Source of the DNA: Cytidiella melzeri
Lineage: Eukaryota; Basidiomycota; Agaricomycetes; Polyporales; Irpicaceae
Assembly (NCBI GenBank): GCA_022592445.1
Contig: JABYQR010000141.1
Location: 41,946-105,945, forward strand
Reading direction: 5' to 3'
Length of the DNA: 64,000 nt
This document shows positions 8,519 through 20,978 of the stretch, one piece after another; positions within the stretch are counted from its first letter, which is position 1; every line of letters starts with the position of its first letter. Position numbers and translations under genes: made by a program. The notes under the pieces are model-generated. The model was given only the letters and a program-made list of their open reading frames with translations. It did no database searches and was not told where the DNA came from.

Positions 8519-11420
8519 GCAAATGCCCGTAACACAGTCAATATTCATGACCAGATGGCTTGGCAAGGTCTCTACCAGGAACACAGTTGTTTACTGAGGT
8601 TGTTTTTGGTAACAAAGTCACAGGTGCAATTGACTATTTCACACTATATGACTTATTCAATTTGCTATCAATGACATAATCCCTTGTAACCCTGCTCCTG
8701 CAGTTTACCAAATTTTATCTAGATTATCTAATATAGTTCAACACCATTGAGAAGAAGACGCATGTCAAACAATCTTTATCTCCATGCTCCACTCCACAAA
8801 CTTGTTTTAATTCTTTACTCACACCCATTGTTGCACTTCAAACAATGCAGCACAGTCCTTCCTCTTTCATGAATAATTGTGTGTTCCAGTGAAGACAAAC
8901 CACCAACTTACTATACATTAATCATTGAAGAAGCTATTCCCAACAAAATGACTTGTTCAGGCTGCTACCAGGACCAAGTCTACTTACAAATCTGGCTCAA
9001 GCAGTAATATTTCATTCAATCTTCAGGAATTGTACTTGCGGCTTGCTGGCCTTGCTAACACTAGTGTGCTTTGGCATTTGGCAGTGTTTTTCTCAGACAG
9101 AATTCCCTCTTAAGTTCACGTGGCACTGTGCACAGGTCACCAACCAATATACAGAAGCTAGGCATGGAAGATTGTCTTATCTCCTGTTCTACCATAGATG
9201 AGTGTAGTGCGCCAAAGTTAGTCACTTGTATGCTAATATAGCCTAATATCCATGATAGAAACAGCATAAAAAGTGGATCATTTGCATACTCAATGCCAGC
9301 TACACTTAGTACTGTGGACTCCTGTATTTTGTTTTTCATTATCTCCTTTTCATTCAAAAATCCCCTGTTTTTTGGTATCTATGCTTTTTTGCTAGCAACA
9401 AAAATATCGGACCTGCTGTTAAGCAGATTCCCTGTCCATGATCATGGTAGTCTCAAAAATTAACATAACATTGAAATAGCTAGGTCAACAGTCAATGAAT
9501 TACCAACTAGCATAGTAAGTCTTAACTGCCATGAGTGATCATAACTTAATAATAATAGGATGAAGACTCACCATTATTTGTACTCATAGGGCGGAGGGGG
9601 GTGATCCTGACTAGATGCTCCAGCTTGGACCTCTGGTAAAACATGTCTATCTTTTGGTATGTTGGTTAGCTTAGCTTGCTTCTTCTTTAGCTTAGCTTGC
9701 TTCTTCTCTAGCTTAGCTTTCAGTTCATCTTTCTTTGTGGGGTCTATTGCTGTAGCCAGCCGATTTTGTAACTGTAGGATTTCTCTCTGCAAGTTTTTAA
9801 CCTTTTCTGTTGCTTTGGCAGCTTTTTTCTCAGCTTTCAGCATTTTGTTGTGGCTTCTCTTACACTACTTGTGGTTAGCTTGCTCAGCTTTCTCAAGTGG
9901 CTTGCTATGCTGCTTACCTGCTTTGGCATCTGTGATGTTGTTATTGCCTTGCCATCTAAATTACACAAGTTATCAAGTGGACCAGGCAGGCTTCCTAATA
10001 AGGAAGGGTCAAAGCGCCTTTGAGAAAGGGCCTTGCCTGTGCCTGTGGTCCATTCTGCCCAGCTCTTGGGGTTGTCAGAGGAGCCATAATTGGTACTGAA
10101 ATATGGCCTGGCAGAAATGGCCACTGTATAGAATGGGCCAGTGACAATAGCAGTCAACAAAACAAGTGAGGTGGAGAACCACATGATGGTACAGGTGGTC
10201 AAAGAGCAATAGAAGGGTTTGGTTGGGCAACAAGAGCTGGCTGCAAGAATTATTTCAGTACTGTGACTCAACATGAGCAGCCTTGAACCTACTTACCAGT
10301 TATGAGGCAATGAGAAAACTTGGATCAACAGAGCCAAGTTGAAGAACAAGGTTGAGGGGTGGTTTGAAAATAGTTTGAAAAGAGAGTATGCTGCAAGAGC
10401 AATATCAGTACAATAACTCATGGCAACACAAGCAATCATGCCCTTACCAACCAGTGCTGAAGCAATGAAAAGTCCTAGAGGAACAGAGCGGTGCTGAGGT
10501 ACACAGATGAGGGGTGGTATGGGAGGGCTCTGAAGAGTAAGACAGCTAGTAGCACAAAAACTCTCAGTACAGTCAGCACTGAAGCAAGGGAAAGATGTGG
10601 TGTAAGAGAGGTGTGCTGAGGTACATGGAGGGGGGCAACAGGAGTTATATATCTGGTTGTCTACCAATGGGCAGTGCTTGCTGCTGATGCAACAAACAGT
10701 TTACTTGATTCAACAATATAGAGGTTGGAAATGTCTTGTTAGCATCAGCTACCAAAACATGTTACATGTGTCATGTTGATGGCAAAATTGTCTCAAACTG
10801 CCACAGGCTGTGTTCAGGGGTGATGGCTACTGGTTGCTGTGTGTATCTGTACTACATTTTTGAGGGTGTTGAATATGCATATTACTAGTGTTAGCAAGGC
10901 CGGGAAGCGGCAAGTACAATTCCTGAGGATTGAATGAAATATTACTTTGTGAGCCAGATTTGTGAGTAAACCTGGTGCTGGTAGCAGCCTGGACAAGTAA
11001 TTTTGCTGGGAATAGCTTCTTCAATGAGTAATGTATAGTAAGCTGGTGGTTTGTCTTCACTGGAGCTCACAATCATTCATGAAAGAAGAGGGACTGTGCT
11101 GTGTTGTTTGAAGTGCAACAATGGCTGTGAGCACAGAATTAAAACAAGTTTGTGGAGTGGAGCATGGAGATAAAGATTGTTTGACATGCGTCTTCTTCTT
11201 AATGGTGTTGAACTATATTAGATAATCTAGATAAAATTTGGTAAACTGCAGGAGCAGGGTTACAAGGGATTATGTTATTGAGAGCAAAATGAATAAATCA
11301 TATAGCATGGAATAGTTGATTGCAGCTGTGACTTTGTAACCAAAAAAAACAACTGTGTTCCTGGTAAGGATCTTACCAAGCCATCTGGTCATGAATATTG
11401 ACTGTGTTACGGGCATTTGC
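8519..11420. mobile_element. 2.9 kb unit with ~540 bp terminal inverted repeats
   Basis: The left arm 8519-9065 and the right arm 10884-11420 are diverged inverted copies. The outer ends are both GCAAATGCCCGTAACACAGT when read inward. Shared stretches include AATTTTATCTAGATTATCTA and the CAAACAATCTTTATCTCCATG region. The middle (~1.8 kb) holds minus-strand ORFs, one of them a coiled coil. I see no convincing target duplication and no transposase domain. It could be a decayed DNA transposon, a foldback element, or an inverted segmental duplication. Confidence 0.55.
9574..10274 (-). pseudogene. Unrecognised ORF pair with membrane segment and coiled coil
   Basis: Two minus-strand ORFs overlap by 7 nt. 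The upstream one (10274-9837) has a hydrophobic stretch STSLVLLTAIVTGPFYTVAI. The downstream one (9843-9574) is a Lys/Glu/Leu-rich coiled coil (AEKKAAKATEKVKNLQREIL) followed by a PPPPYEYK tail. A one-base shift at ACAACAAAATGCTGA would join them, so they are probably one gene broken by a frameshift. Another ORF (10667-10293) lies upstream and has degenerate repeats with it. I do not recognise the family. The position between the inverted arms suggests that it belongs to that unit. Confidence 0.35.
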
Positions 11421-11639
11421 TAATGGTGACACCTTTGATAGGCAACTTGATCTGGGACAAAGTGACTGTACTACAATTGATAAGTTTGATTCCAGGAAAA
11501 GGAGCCATACATTGATGAAGTTAGTCACCAATGGTAGTAAGGGGCTTCATCTATCTTGTCATTAATCTTGTGCAGTGTTCACTGCTGATTCTAAATGAAG
11601 GGCTGTAGGGTGTCTCATTAGATCAATTGGTAGAACATG

Positions 11640-12625
11640 TTACATGTGTCCTGTTGATGTCTGCACTGCCTCACCCCCATTGGAGCTGCCACAGGCTATG
11701 TTCTGATTGTAACTCCTGCTTATAGAGCAACTGGTGGTTGTGAAACTGTATGGAAGAATCAAAGGCAGTGCTTTATGCTGATGAAACCACATCTCGTTGA
11801 TGTCTGAACTGCTTCAGCCCCATCAGAACTGCCACAGGCTATGTTCTGATTTTAATTCCTCCTTAGAGAGCAACTCATGGCTGTGAAACTTTGTGCAACA
11901 ATCCGACACAGTGGTTGCTGCTGATGCAACCATGTCCTGTTGATGTCTGAGCTGCATCACCCCTATTGGAACTGCCATAGATTGTGTTCTGATTGTAACT
12001 TCTGCATAGAGAGTAGTGATTGTGAAACCTTGTGAACCAATTGAATGCAGTGCTTGCTGCCAATGCAGCCATGCACTGTTGATGTCCGAACTGCCTCACC
12101 CCCATTGAAACTGCCACAGCTGTAACTCCTCCTTGGAACTCAGTGGTTGTGAAACTTTGTGGACCGATTGAATGCAGTGCTGGCTGCTGATGAAACCACA
12201 TCCAGCTGATATCTGCGCTACCTCACCCCCATCAGAGCTGCCACAGGCTGTGCTCTGATTGTAACTCCTGCTTATAGAGCAACTGGTGGTTGTGAAACTG
12301 TATGGAAGAATCAAAGGCAGTGCTCTATGCTGATGCAACCACGTCCTGTTGGTGTCTGAACTGCCTCAGCCCCATTACAACTGCCACAGGCTATGTTCTG
12401 ATTTTAACTCCTCCTTAGAGAGCAACTAATGGTTGTGAAACTTTGTGCAACAATCCAATGCAGTGCTTGCTGCTGATGCAGCCATGTCCTGTTGATGTCT
12501 GAACTGCCTCACCCCCATTGGAACTGCCACAGGCTGTGTTCTGGTTGTAACTCCTGCTTTGAGAGCAACTAACAGTTGTGAAACTTTGTGGAACAATCAG
12601 ATACAGTACTCACTACTAATGCAGC
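11640..12625. repeat. Tandem array of ~143 bp units, 7 copies, with higher-order structure
   Basis: The marker CTGTTGATGTCTG recurs at about 11651, 11793, 11937, 12076, 12203, 12346 and 12489. Each unit also contains CTGCCACAGGCTRTGTTCTG and GGTTGTGAAACT. Units 1 and 5 share GTATGGAAGAATCAAAGGCA, units 2 and 6 share GATTTTAA-TCCTCCTTAG, and units 3 and 7 also pair, giving a four-unit period near 553 bp. A diverged single unit lies at about 10745-10800. The minus-strand ORFs here are by-products of the repeat. Confidence 0.85.
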
Positions 12626-13315
12626 CACAAATTTACATTGTCCAAGGATGTAGTGGTTGAGAATTTGTAGTTAGCTTCCAAAGTACTGGTAATCCTTGCT
12701 CAGAACCAATACTATGTGTGGCATGTCTTTTAATTGTATTCCTTGTTCAGAGAGCAAACAATGTCTGTAGATTGCTGCACATAAACCTGACCAGAATTTG
12801 ACATCATTTGCCAGCAGGTGTGGAGTTTGAACATGAGTCTGGATGACTTTTTCAGTAGACTGGCCATAACTTGCTCAATTCCACTCCAATTGACAGGATG
12901 TTTGTACCAGGATGTTGCCACCAGATAGGGCTATCCAATGGTGTATTATATGTACAGATTTGTACACATATGCAGTCTGTAAAAATCAAAAACTGAATTT
13001 TGATTGCAAAGGTGATCTGATACAAAGTTATAAAGGGCTGATAACAAGGCCAGGGTGATGCCATCAGCTATATTCATGGTTTTGTTATTGACACTGTTAC
13101 TGTCTGTATTCTGCCATCAAATTCCCACACTTTGGGGACAAAAAGGTCACATCTGAAAAGGCATCAATGTGCTGGAGCACACTGGAGCAATTCTTTTTCA
13201 TTCTTCAGGAATTGTAATAACAGCTAGTTACTAGGATGATCAAAGAAGTAAAGAAAAATAATAGCATGTGAAGACCATTCATAACACTACTCAAGGAGGC
13301 AGTTGATATCATGGG
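12626..13315. other. No gene seen; left flank of copia insertion
   Basis: AT-rich sequence without a supported gene. A short match to the inverted-repeat arms (CTTCAGGAATTGTA) lies near 13202. On the minus strand, 13205-13320 continues a reading frame also seen at 28438-28525, beyond the copia element (see that entry). Confidence 0.4.
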
Positions 13316-13320
13316 GAGCA

Positions 13321-13505
13321 TATTAGAAAGGTATTTAGAGTGGTGCACGACAATGAGCCTTAGGTAAAGGTGGTGGTCAGACGAAGAGATGGGGATCAAA
13401 AGCGGTAGTGCTGCATTGATCAGAGTAAGTCTTATATACAGTAACTACTGGCGCTAAGTGCATGATCAATGCAGAGTCTCAATTGAGTCTCAGTATATTC
13501 AAACA
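13321..13505 (-). repeat. 3' LTR of copia E
   Basis: 185 bp. On the minus strand it starts TGTTTGAATATACTGAG and ends CTTTCTAATA. A polypurine tract GAAGGGGAG (complement of 13506-13514) lies just upstream. It is closely similar to 28248-28432. Confidence 0.9.
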
Positions 13506-13590
13506 CTCCCCTTCAAGCATGAACATGAAGTAGTTCATTGAAGTGCTTGAGTTTTTCAAGAGGCAGTGCTTTAGTAAGAGTATCAGCTTG

Positions 13591-15970
13591 TTAATCAGTA
13601 GAAGGTATGTGGTGTACAGTTATGTACCCTTTATTTACACGATCGCTGATGAAGTTCTTGCAAATGTTGGAGTGTTTAGTACGCTGAGAATGTTGTTCCT
13701 CAGGTGAACAAAAAATTGCATCAGTAGACGCACTGTCAGTGTACATCTTGACAGGTTCCATAGTACAGTTCAGTATTTCATCAATGAGGCTCTTCAAGTA
13801 GATGGCCTTGGTAGACGTATGAGCAAGTGCATACAATTCGGCTTGAGTGACCGATAGAGTTACTAGTGAACCACGCTTACTTGACCAAGAGATAAGCGAG
13901 TTGTTGTATGTAAAGGTGTAGCCCATTATTGGTTTATTGCTGTACATAGTCATACCATCAGAGTCGGCATAACCTACTAGTGAAGTAGAAGTAGTGTTGG
14001 CTTGGTTTCCTAGGACAAGCCAGTAGTTGCACGTTCCCTTAAGATAAAGGTAACACTATTTAGCTGCAGCAAAGTGTTCCTTAGCAGGGTCAGATAGATA
14101 ATGTGCAAGTTGACCAGTGCAGTAAGCAACATCTGGTTGAGTACAGTCGGCAACATAGCGTAAGCCAACAACTACAGACATGTAATGTTTGATATCGTCA
14201 GCGTCCTGACACGGTTCTGTCGAGGCACGGGGGTCTAAGTTGTGCTCATGTATCATGGGTGTACAGTGAGAGTGTGCATGGTCAAAGTTATATCGCCCAA
14301 GGATATTTTAAATATAATCCTTTTGACGAAGTTTGATAGTGCCTGAGGTTTTATTGTAGGATATTTCTATGCCAAGCATCCAGTAGATAGAACCACCGTT
14401 AGGCACTTCCACATGTTTCCTCAGAGCAATCTCAAATTGTTCAGCAACGACAGAAGTAATAGTACAAAGAGTGATGTCGTCAACATGAACAGCGAGGAGT
14501 AGTATGAGTTTGTTTCCTCGGGAGAGACAGAAGACAGTGTTATCATAGTCAGAATGCTTTAGTCCAAGTTGGAAGAGTATTTCGCATAGTACCTTGTACC
14601 AACGACAACCGGCTTGTTTAAGGCCGTAGATAGTTTTCCTAAGTTTCAGTACCCAGCCATTAGGCAGGTTAGGCAGTAAGTCACCAGGTGGTGGACAAAG
14701 GTATAGATCTTCGTCTTCTTTAATGTTACCGTAGAGATATGCAGACTTTATATCCAGTTGAGTGATCTTGAAGCGTAGTGAAGCTGCAAGAGTAAGTATG
14801 AAGCGTATAGAACTCATGCGAGCAACTGGTGCAAACAAGTCGTTTGAGTAGTAGTCAATACCGTCGCGTTGGGAGTATCCTTGCACAACAAGTCTAGATT
14901 TCAGTTTAGTGACTTTGCCATGTTCATACTTGGTTTTATAAACAAAGCAAGAGCCAGTGATGTTTGTGTTAGCAGGTGGGATACAGTATTCCCAAGTTCC
15001 AAGTTGTTCAAGTGTATCAATCTCAGTCTTCATAGACTTGAGCCAGTCATCCTTGAGAGGATTTTTGAGTACGTCTTGATAAGTAACTGGATCACCAATG
15101 TCTTTGGCGTAGTAAGCATTAAACTCAGTTAAATATAAAACACAATATTAGTTTCAGTTTCATTGTAGTCTAAACCTCGAGCTTTGCAAGAAGGCTTAGC
15201 AATTCTAGTAGAACGCCTAGGACCAGTAGGGTCCGGTTTGTCCATGTCCATAGGCTCAATATGAGGATTTCCTCAAGTTCAAGTTGTTTTTCAATTGTGG
15301 GTTTCTCAATGTTTGGCTCTTTCTCCCCTTCAATTTGTATTGTAGAGTCAACAAATTGCAAGTTCTGTTCAACATCTATGCGTGTCCCAAAGTAAACATA
15401 GTGGCCTTTAGAGTGCTCAGCAAAACCTATCCAAACAGCTCGTTTGCCCTTAGGCGCAAGTTTACTGGTACAGTATTTGTCATAGACAATACACGGCTGA
15501 CCAAAAGTTTGCAGTCCATCAACGTCAGCATTAGTGCCATGACGTTTGAAGGAAGGTGTTTTAAACTGAAGTGGAGAGCGAGAAGTACGGTTAAAGAGAT
15601 ATACTGCATGAAGTGCAGCATACCACCACAATCTATTTGGTGAAGAAGTAGTATGCATGTTTACACGAACTAAGTTCATTATATTTTGGTGTGTTTGTTT
15701 AGCAACACCATTTTGTGCAGGAGTATCGTGCACAGTAAGTCGGGGTATTGTACCTTGAGTTTTCAAGTAGTTGGTCATTTTGGAACGGTGAAAACACCGT
15801 CGTTGTCAGATTGTAGGATCTTAACGCAAATGTTATACTGCGTCAGTAGTTCAGTAGAGAAGATAACCCATTGAGTAAAAGCGTCATCTTTAGTTCTTAA
15901 TGGCGTGAGAGTGAGCCATCTAGTTGTGTCATTGACAATAGTCAACCAGTACATATAATGACCAGTAATT
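13591..15970 (-). pseudogene. copia E pol, 3' portion: integrase core, RT, RNase H
   Basis: Read on the minus strand from 15970: integrase core continuing NDTTRWLTLTPLRT and ILQSDNDGVFT (second Asp), then TPAQNGVAKQTHQN at about 15700 (catalytic Glu replaced by Gln/Lys context). RT is at 15033-14308 with KSRLVVQGYSQRDGIDY, QLDIKSAYLYG and the HVDDIT active-site box. RNase H is at 13953-13591 with TDSASTDAI. Several frameshifts separate the blocks. The first part of the integrase lies beyond the B1/A2 insertion at 24440-24730. Confidence 0.9.
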
Positions 15971-16265
15971 TGTTGCAGAGCAACTGCTGCTATGCTGCTA
16001 AGCCCTAAACAAGGGTGGAATGGATGATGGTGGAAGAGGAAAGGGATCTCCAACAACGACAACAAAGTCAGAGTCGATGATAAGCAGGCAAGCAGGCACA
16101 GAGGCCAGATACTAGCAGTGCAAATGACAGAGAGGTCAAGATGCATAGGGACTGGAGTAACTGTGGGGCTGGAGTAACAATAGAACAATAAGGGACCAGG
16201 GTAACTATCAAGGACCAGGGTACGCAGAACAATAGAGCTAAAACAATAGAACAATAGAACAATAG

Positions 16266-17021
16266 TGACACGGAGACAAGGCTCGACGTGACAAACAGGG
16301 ACACGAAGTGGATGACGACAAAGTGGTGGTGGTAGGCGTGAAGCACAATACTCTCACCAGCTATAAACCTTATGCAGATGTCTAGCCCAGTAAAGACCAA
16401 GTTAGTATTGTTACTACCAGCTATGTAGTACAAGAGGGGGTTGCTTACCTAGCCCAGTAAAGACCAAGAGGTCGAGATGGGGGGCTAGGAGTGTACATGC
16501 AGCATCTTATATAGACTTCAGGGACCTGCACACAGACCATGTTGAGGGCAGGCTTTGCAAGAAGCCGTGTGAACAAAGAACAAAAGAACTACCTAAAGGA
16601 GAACAATAGCTATTGTCTAGACCTTGCCAAGAACTCTACCCGTGAGAGAATCTATCTAAAAGGAGACCAACTATTGTATTCCATTCCCACACCTGTGAGA
16701 ACATCCTTCCATAAAGAGAACAATAAGGAAAGAACAAAAGGAGTCCATGTGAACGGTATCTATGACGTCAAACCCTAGCTATGGGCTGAGCCATGTGTCT
16801 GTAGCCATCTGGTCTTACTTAAGCTAAGTCACATGCCAGTGTGACGTAGTAGCAAGTAATGTGACCGTGTGGAGCGTCTAAGCCACGTGATACGGGCGCT
16901 TAATAGACGTGCAAAGGAGTTTGTGCAGAGAAGGTTGCAACTGAGCTGCAGCCCGGAGTTTTATAGATAAAAACAAGAGGTAAATTGCGAAAATTAAGGG
17001 CTAGTCAGGCCATCCATGACA
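16266..17021 (-). repeat. 3' LTR of A2
   Basis: 756 bp, TGTCATGG...GTGTCA on the minus strand. The intron-like segment is at 16382-16448 (67 nt, minus: GTAAGC...TACTAAC...CTAG). The self-primer complement is at 16469-16478. Confidence 0.92.
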
Positions 17022-17186
17022 TTACCCCCCTCCTAAAATCGAGCGTCCTCGCGAAGCATCACTGTGCTGTGGTGATAGAGGTCTTCTACCCGTCTACAGG
17101 GATTCAGCAGAATTGCCCCGATTGTCTAGTCAGAAGGATGCTAGGAAGTTTCTCCCCTTCTGGTGTCGTTGACTCGACGTTACCTG

Positions 17187-20100
17187 TCAGTGTGATGTTC
17201 TTGAGATATCCAGACCAATGTGTTTGCCTTCATCCCAGCTAAGATCGTATGTAGATGGATAGATCGTGCAAAGGAAAGCGGGGTCGGTCTGGGTATTGAA
17301 TTCCCGAAAGTACGAGCAGAGATCCGCGAAGAGTGAAGCTTTGATGACCCAGGGCACTCCGGGGTTTGCTTTGTAGAAGTTGTCAATTGCTTCTTGACTA
17401 TTCTCGAGGTTTTCTACTGGTTCCCAGCTATTGTGTCCGTCTGAATACCCTTCCCATTTGACTAGGAATTGTAGCTTCTTCCATCGTCCGTGTAGCCTGC
17501 TGTCTAGCACCTTCTCAACGACGTACTGCTCTTCTCCTTCTATGACGATAGGATCAGGAGGTGGAGGTACGTCTTTGCCGTTGTTGTGCCAGGGACTTAG
17601 ACGGTTGATATGAAAGACGGGGTGGATTTGGAGATAGCTGGGTAGATCAAGTTTGTAATCAAGATCGCCAATGCATTTGATGACCTTGTACGGGACGAGT
17701 TGTGGAGGACCAAGTTTAGGGGTAGCCTGGTGGATCTGGACGTTTTTAGCGTTTAGCCAGACCATGTCCCCTACTTGGAAGACGCATGGAGAGCGTTTCT
17801 CAGACTCGTAGAGTTGTTTTATCTTTTCTTTGCTTAGACGAAGAGCTGCTTTGGTCTCCTTGCGTACTCGAGCCATGTTGTCAAGGCGCTCATCGAGCGA
17901 CGGGATATTGCTTCGCTTGCCGACTGGTATGGTAAAGTCGGGGCAATATCCGTAGATGACCTCAAACGGTGTTTGTGAATTACCCGCATGTACTCGCAAG
18001 TTGAGTGCAAACTCAGCCGCCGGCAGATGATCAACCCAGTCGTCTTGTTGTTGCTGACAGCATAGACGCAGGTACTGTTTGATATCCTGGTTTTTGCGTT
18101 CAACTTTGCCATTTCCTCGCGGATGATAGGCGGTCGTAAAACCAGTCTCTATGCCTAAGCGGTGATAGAGCGCACGCATGAAGCACACTGCAAACTGGGG
18201 TCCTCGGTCAGAGAACACCTTCTTGGAAATGCCGTGAAGTTGGAATACTTCTTTGCAATGTAGATCGGCAATCCCCTCAGCGTTAACCTTAGTGGTGGTA
18301 GGGATAATGTGTGTTTGATCGGAGTAATGGTCGACGTAGACCGCGATCGAATCAAATCCCTTAGAAGGTGGTAGCTGAGTGATGAGATCTACTCCGACGT
18401 GTTCCCAAGGTCCGGCCGGAGTTTCCTGAGGCTGTAGTACTGCTTTAGGGTGCGGAGCTGACTTATAGCGTTGACAGCGATTGCAGCCTAGTACGTAAGT
18501 CTCTACGAAGGCATTCATCTTCGGCCACCAATAGTGTCGTGAGACTAGCTCTATGGTGCAGTGTTTGCCCGGATGACCAGCCGCGGGTATGTCATGGCAA
18601 GATTTGACGATTTCGTGACGGAGCTCTTTGTTGTTAGGGATGTAGAGTTTTCCCTTGTAGTAGATGAGTCCGTCACTCTCTTCCCATTTGAGTAAACCGC
18701 CGACAAGTTTGCGAGGACCCTTCTTTCAAAGGGTAGCAAGAGCTTGTGCGACTTCTGCTTCTTGCTCCGTGCATTCTCGGATCTTTGATTCAAGTGGAGA
18801 AGCAGTGGCGAGTGCACTGGCAGCGAGGATCCGGAAGTGTTCCGGTTTCAGTACTACCTGATCCTTGTTGTCTTCTTCATCCGTGACAGCGTGTGAGTGA
18901 AGACGAGAGAGAGGATCAGCGTGTATCATGGTACTACCAGGCTTGTGTACCAACATGAAGTCAAAGTCAGCCAAGAGTAATGACCAATGTGCTTGACGTC
19001 GAGTGAGGTGTTGCACAGTTTTCCAGTACTGCAGGTTTGCGTGATCTGTCCAGATCTCAAACGGTTCCTTGAGCCCCTCAAGGTAGGTGCGCCAATCTTT
19101 GAGAGCTTTGGTGATGGCTAACATCTCCCGATCAAATATTTCGTAGTTACGCTCGGCTTCAGTCATGGATGCGGACCGGTAGGCGATAGGGTGGTAGAAT
19201 CCATCTTCCTTCGATTTCTGGGAGATGATTCCACCAGTCGCATAGCCTGAAGCATTGACTTCTAGACGTGTAGGGAGTTCAGGGTCCCAGACTGCCAAGA
19301 TAGGCTTAGTGGTAAAGGCCTTCTTTAGCAACATGAAGGCTGTCTGCTGTGCTGGACCCCAGACGAACGGCACATCCTTCTTAGTAAGGTCGTGTAGAGG
19401 CCGTGCGTGCTTTGAGAAGTCTTGAATGAAGTGTTGGTAGAAATTGGCAAACCCTATGAACCCTCTAACTTCTTTGAGGTTCTGGGGTGTGGGCCACGTA
19501 GAAACTGCTTGGACTTTGACAGGGTCCATAGCTACTTCGCCGGCGCGAATGATCAACCCGAGGTACTCGGTCTCAGATTTCTCAAACTCGCACTTTTCCG
19601 GCCGAAGGTAGAGGTCGTGCTGTTGAAGTCGCTTGAGGACTTCATGTACAACCTTGCGGTGCTCTGTCAGGTTGTTGCTCCAGATCAAGATGTCATCTAG
19701 ATAGACAGCCACCTTGCCCTCGGCGACAAGGTCGGCGAAGATGTTGTCCATCAGAGCTTGAAAGGTAGCGGGTGAGTTTGTGAGACCAAAGAACATGACT
19801 TTAGGTTCAAAGAGTCCTTGGTTGGTAACGAACGCCGCTTTGTACTCGTCTCCTTCTTTGATTTGAACATTGTGATATCCCCAACAAACATCGAATTTAG
19901 TGAAGATCTTTGCACCCTTGAGCTTGTTGATAATGTCGGTAGCAAGCGGTAGGGGGTAGCAATTCTTTACCGTGATGTCGTTGAGTTTGCGGTAGTCCTG
20001 AATAAGTCGGAGTTTGTTGTCCTTCTTTTTAATGAAGAAGACTGGAGAAGCCATCGGAGTCTTAGAAGGCGTGATGTAACCTTTTGACAGGTTCTCCTGA

Positions 20101-20978
20101 ATGAACTTGTCAAGCTCGGCTTGTTTGTTCAGGGGCATAGGATAAACTTTCAATTTGATTGTCTCAGGAGCGTCTGGTTTGAGATCAATCGAATGGTCCC
20201 AGGGCTGATGCTGGGGTAGCCGATCAGACTCTTCCTCAGAGAAGACTTTAGCGTGTCTGTGATACTCTGATGGAACGATGTCTTCGAAGGAGCGCTGGGC
20301 TTTAGCTTTGTTTGCTTCGGCAGCTAGCTTGGTAGAGTAGGTGAAGCCGGCCATACACCAGACTTTGTCAGTGGTGTCTTGGATAATCCCGGCTTTGACC
20401 CACCGCCTACGTTCTTTGCGATTACTGTCAACCTTTTGGAAAGGTTCGTCAGGAGATTCTTCCTAGCCGCTCGGAATTGTCATTTCTCCTTTTTCCCAGT
20501 TAACAGTAGGGTTTACGCGTTTGAGCCATGGTAGCCCAAGAATGACATCCTCTGGACCTAAGTCCGTGACAAGAAATTCTGCCTTTTCAGTGTGATCTCC
20601 GACTGTGAGTGTAAGGCGAACGAAGTGCGTTAATCCGCCAGCTTTATTCTTAGTTCCGTTAATGTTATGCAATGAGATAACCCTTTCGAGCGGGTGCTGA
20701 ATAATCTTATGCTTCTTGACAAACTGGTGGCTGATGAATAAAGCTGTAGCTCCTGAATCGATCATTGCAGGAACGCGAATGCTTCTATTCAGACCTTTAA
20801 CTAGTACATGTACACGGAAATGAGATGATAACCGATCTAGCAATGATATAGTACACGAGGAGATAGTAGACGTTGTACATGAAGAAGACGAGGCAGAAGA
20901 CGAGGAAGACGACGAAGGAGACAGGGACAGGGTATCAGGGGAACTCGCAGCTGCGGCTGTGTCATGAGTCCGCTTCAA
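17187..20978 (-). pseudogene. pol: pol of A2: protease-RT-RNase H-integrase-chromodomain, two nonsense codons
   Basis: The frame is continuous from 20978 to 17187 except for TAG at 20463-20465 (after protease) and TGA at 18726-18728 (before integrase). Protease IDSGATALFISHQF is near 20750. RT has YLDDILIWSNN near 19690. RNase H contains TDHANLQYW near 19040. Integrase has CNRCQRYKSAPHP near 18480, VDLITQLPPSKGFDSIAVYVDH, and VERKNQDIKQY. The C-terminal chromodomain LQFLVKWEGYSDGHNSWEPV lies near 17440. Entry is probably by -1 frameshifting from gag. Only two substitutions separate this from a full-length frame. Confidence 0.92.

Noticed and set aside
11875..12338. Minus-strand ORFs of 80-108 codons in the 143-bp array
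   Set aside because: They follow the repeat period and shift frame between units, so there is no evidence of coding.
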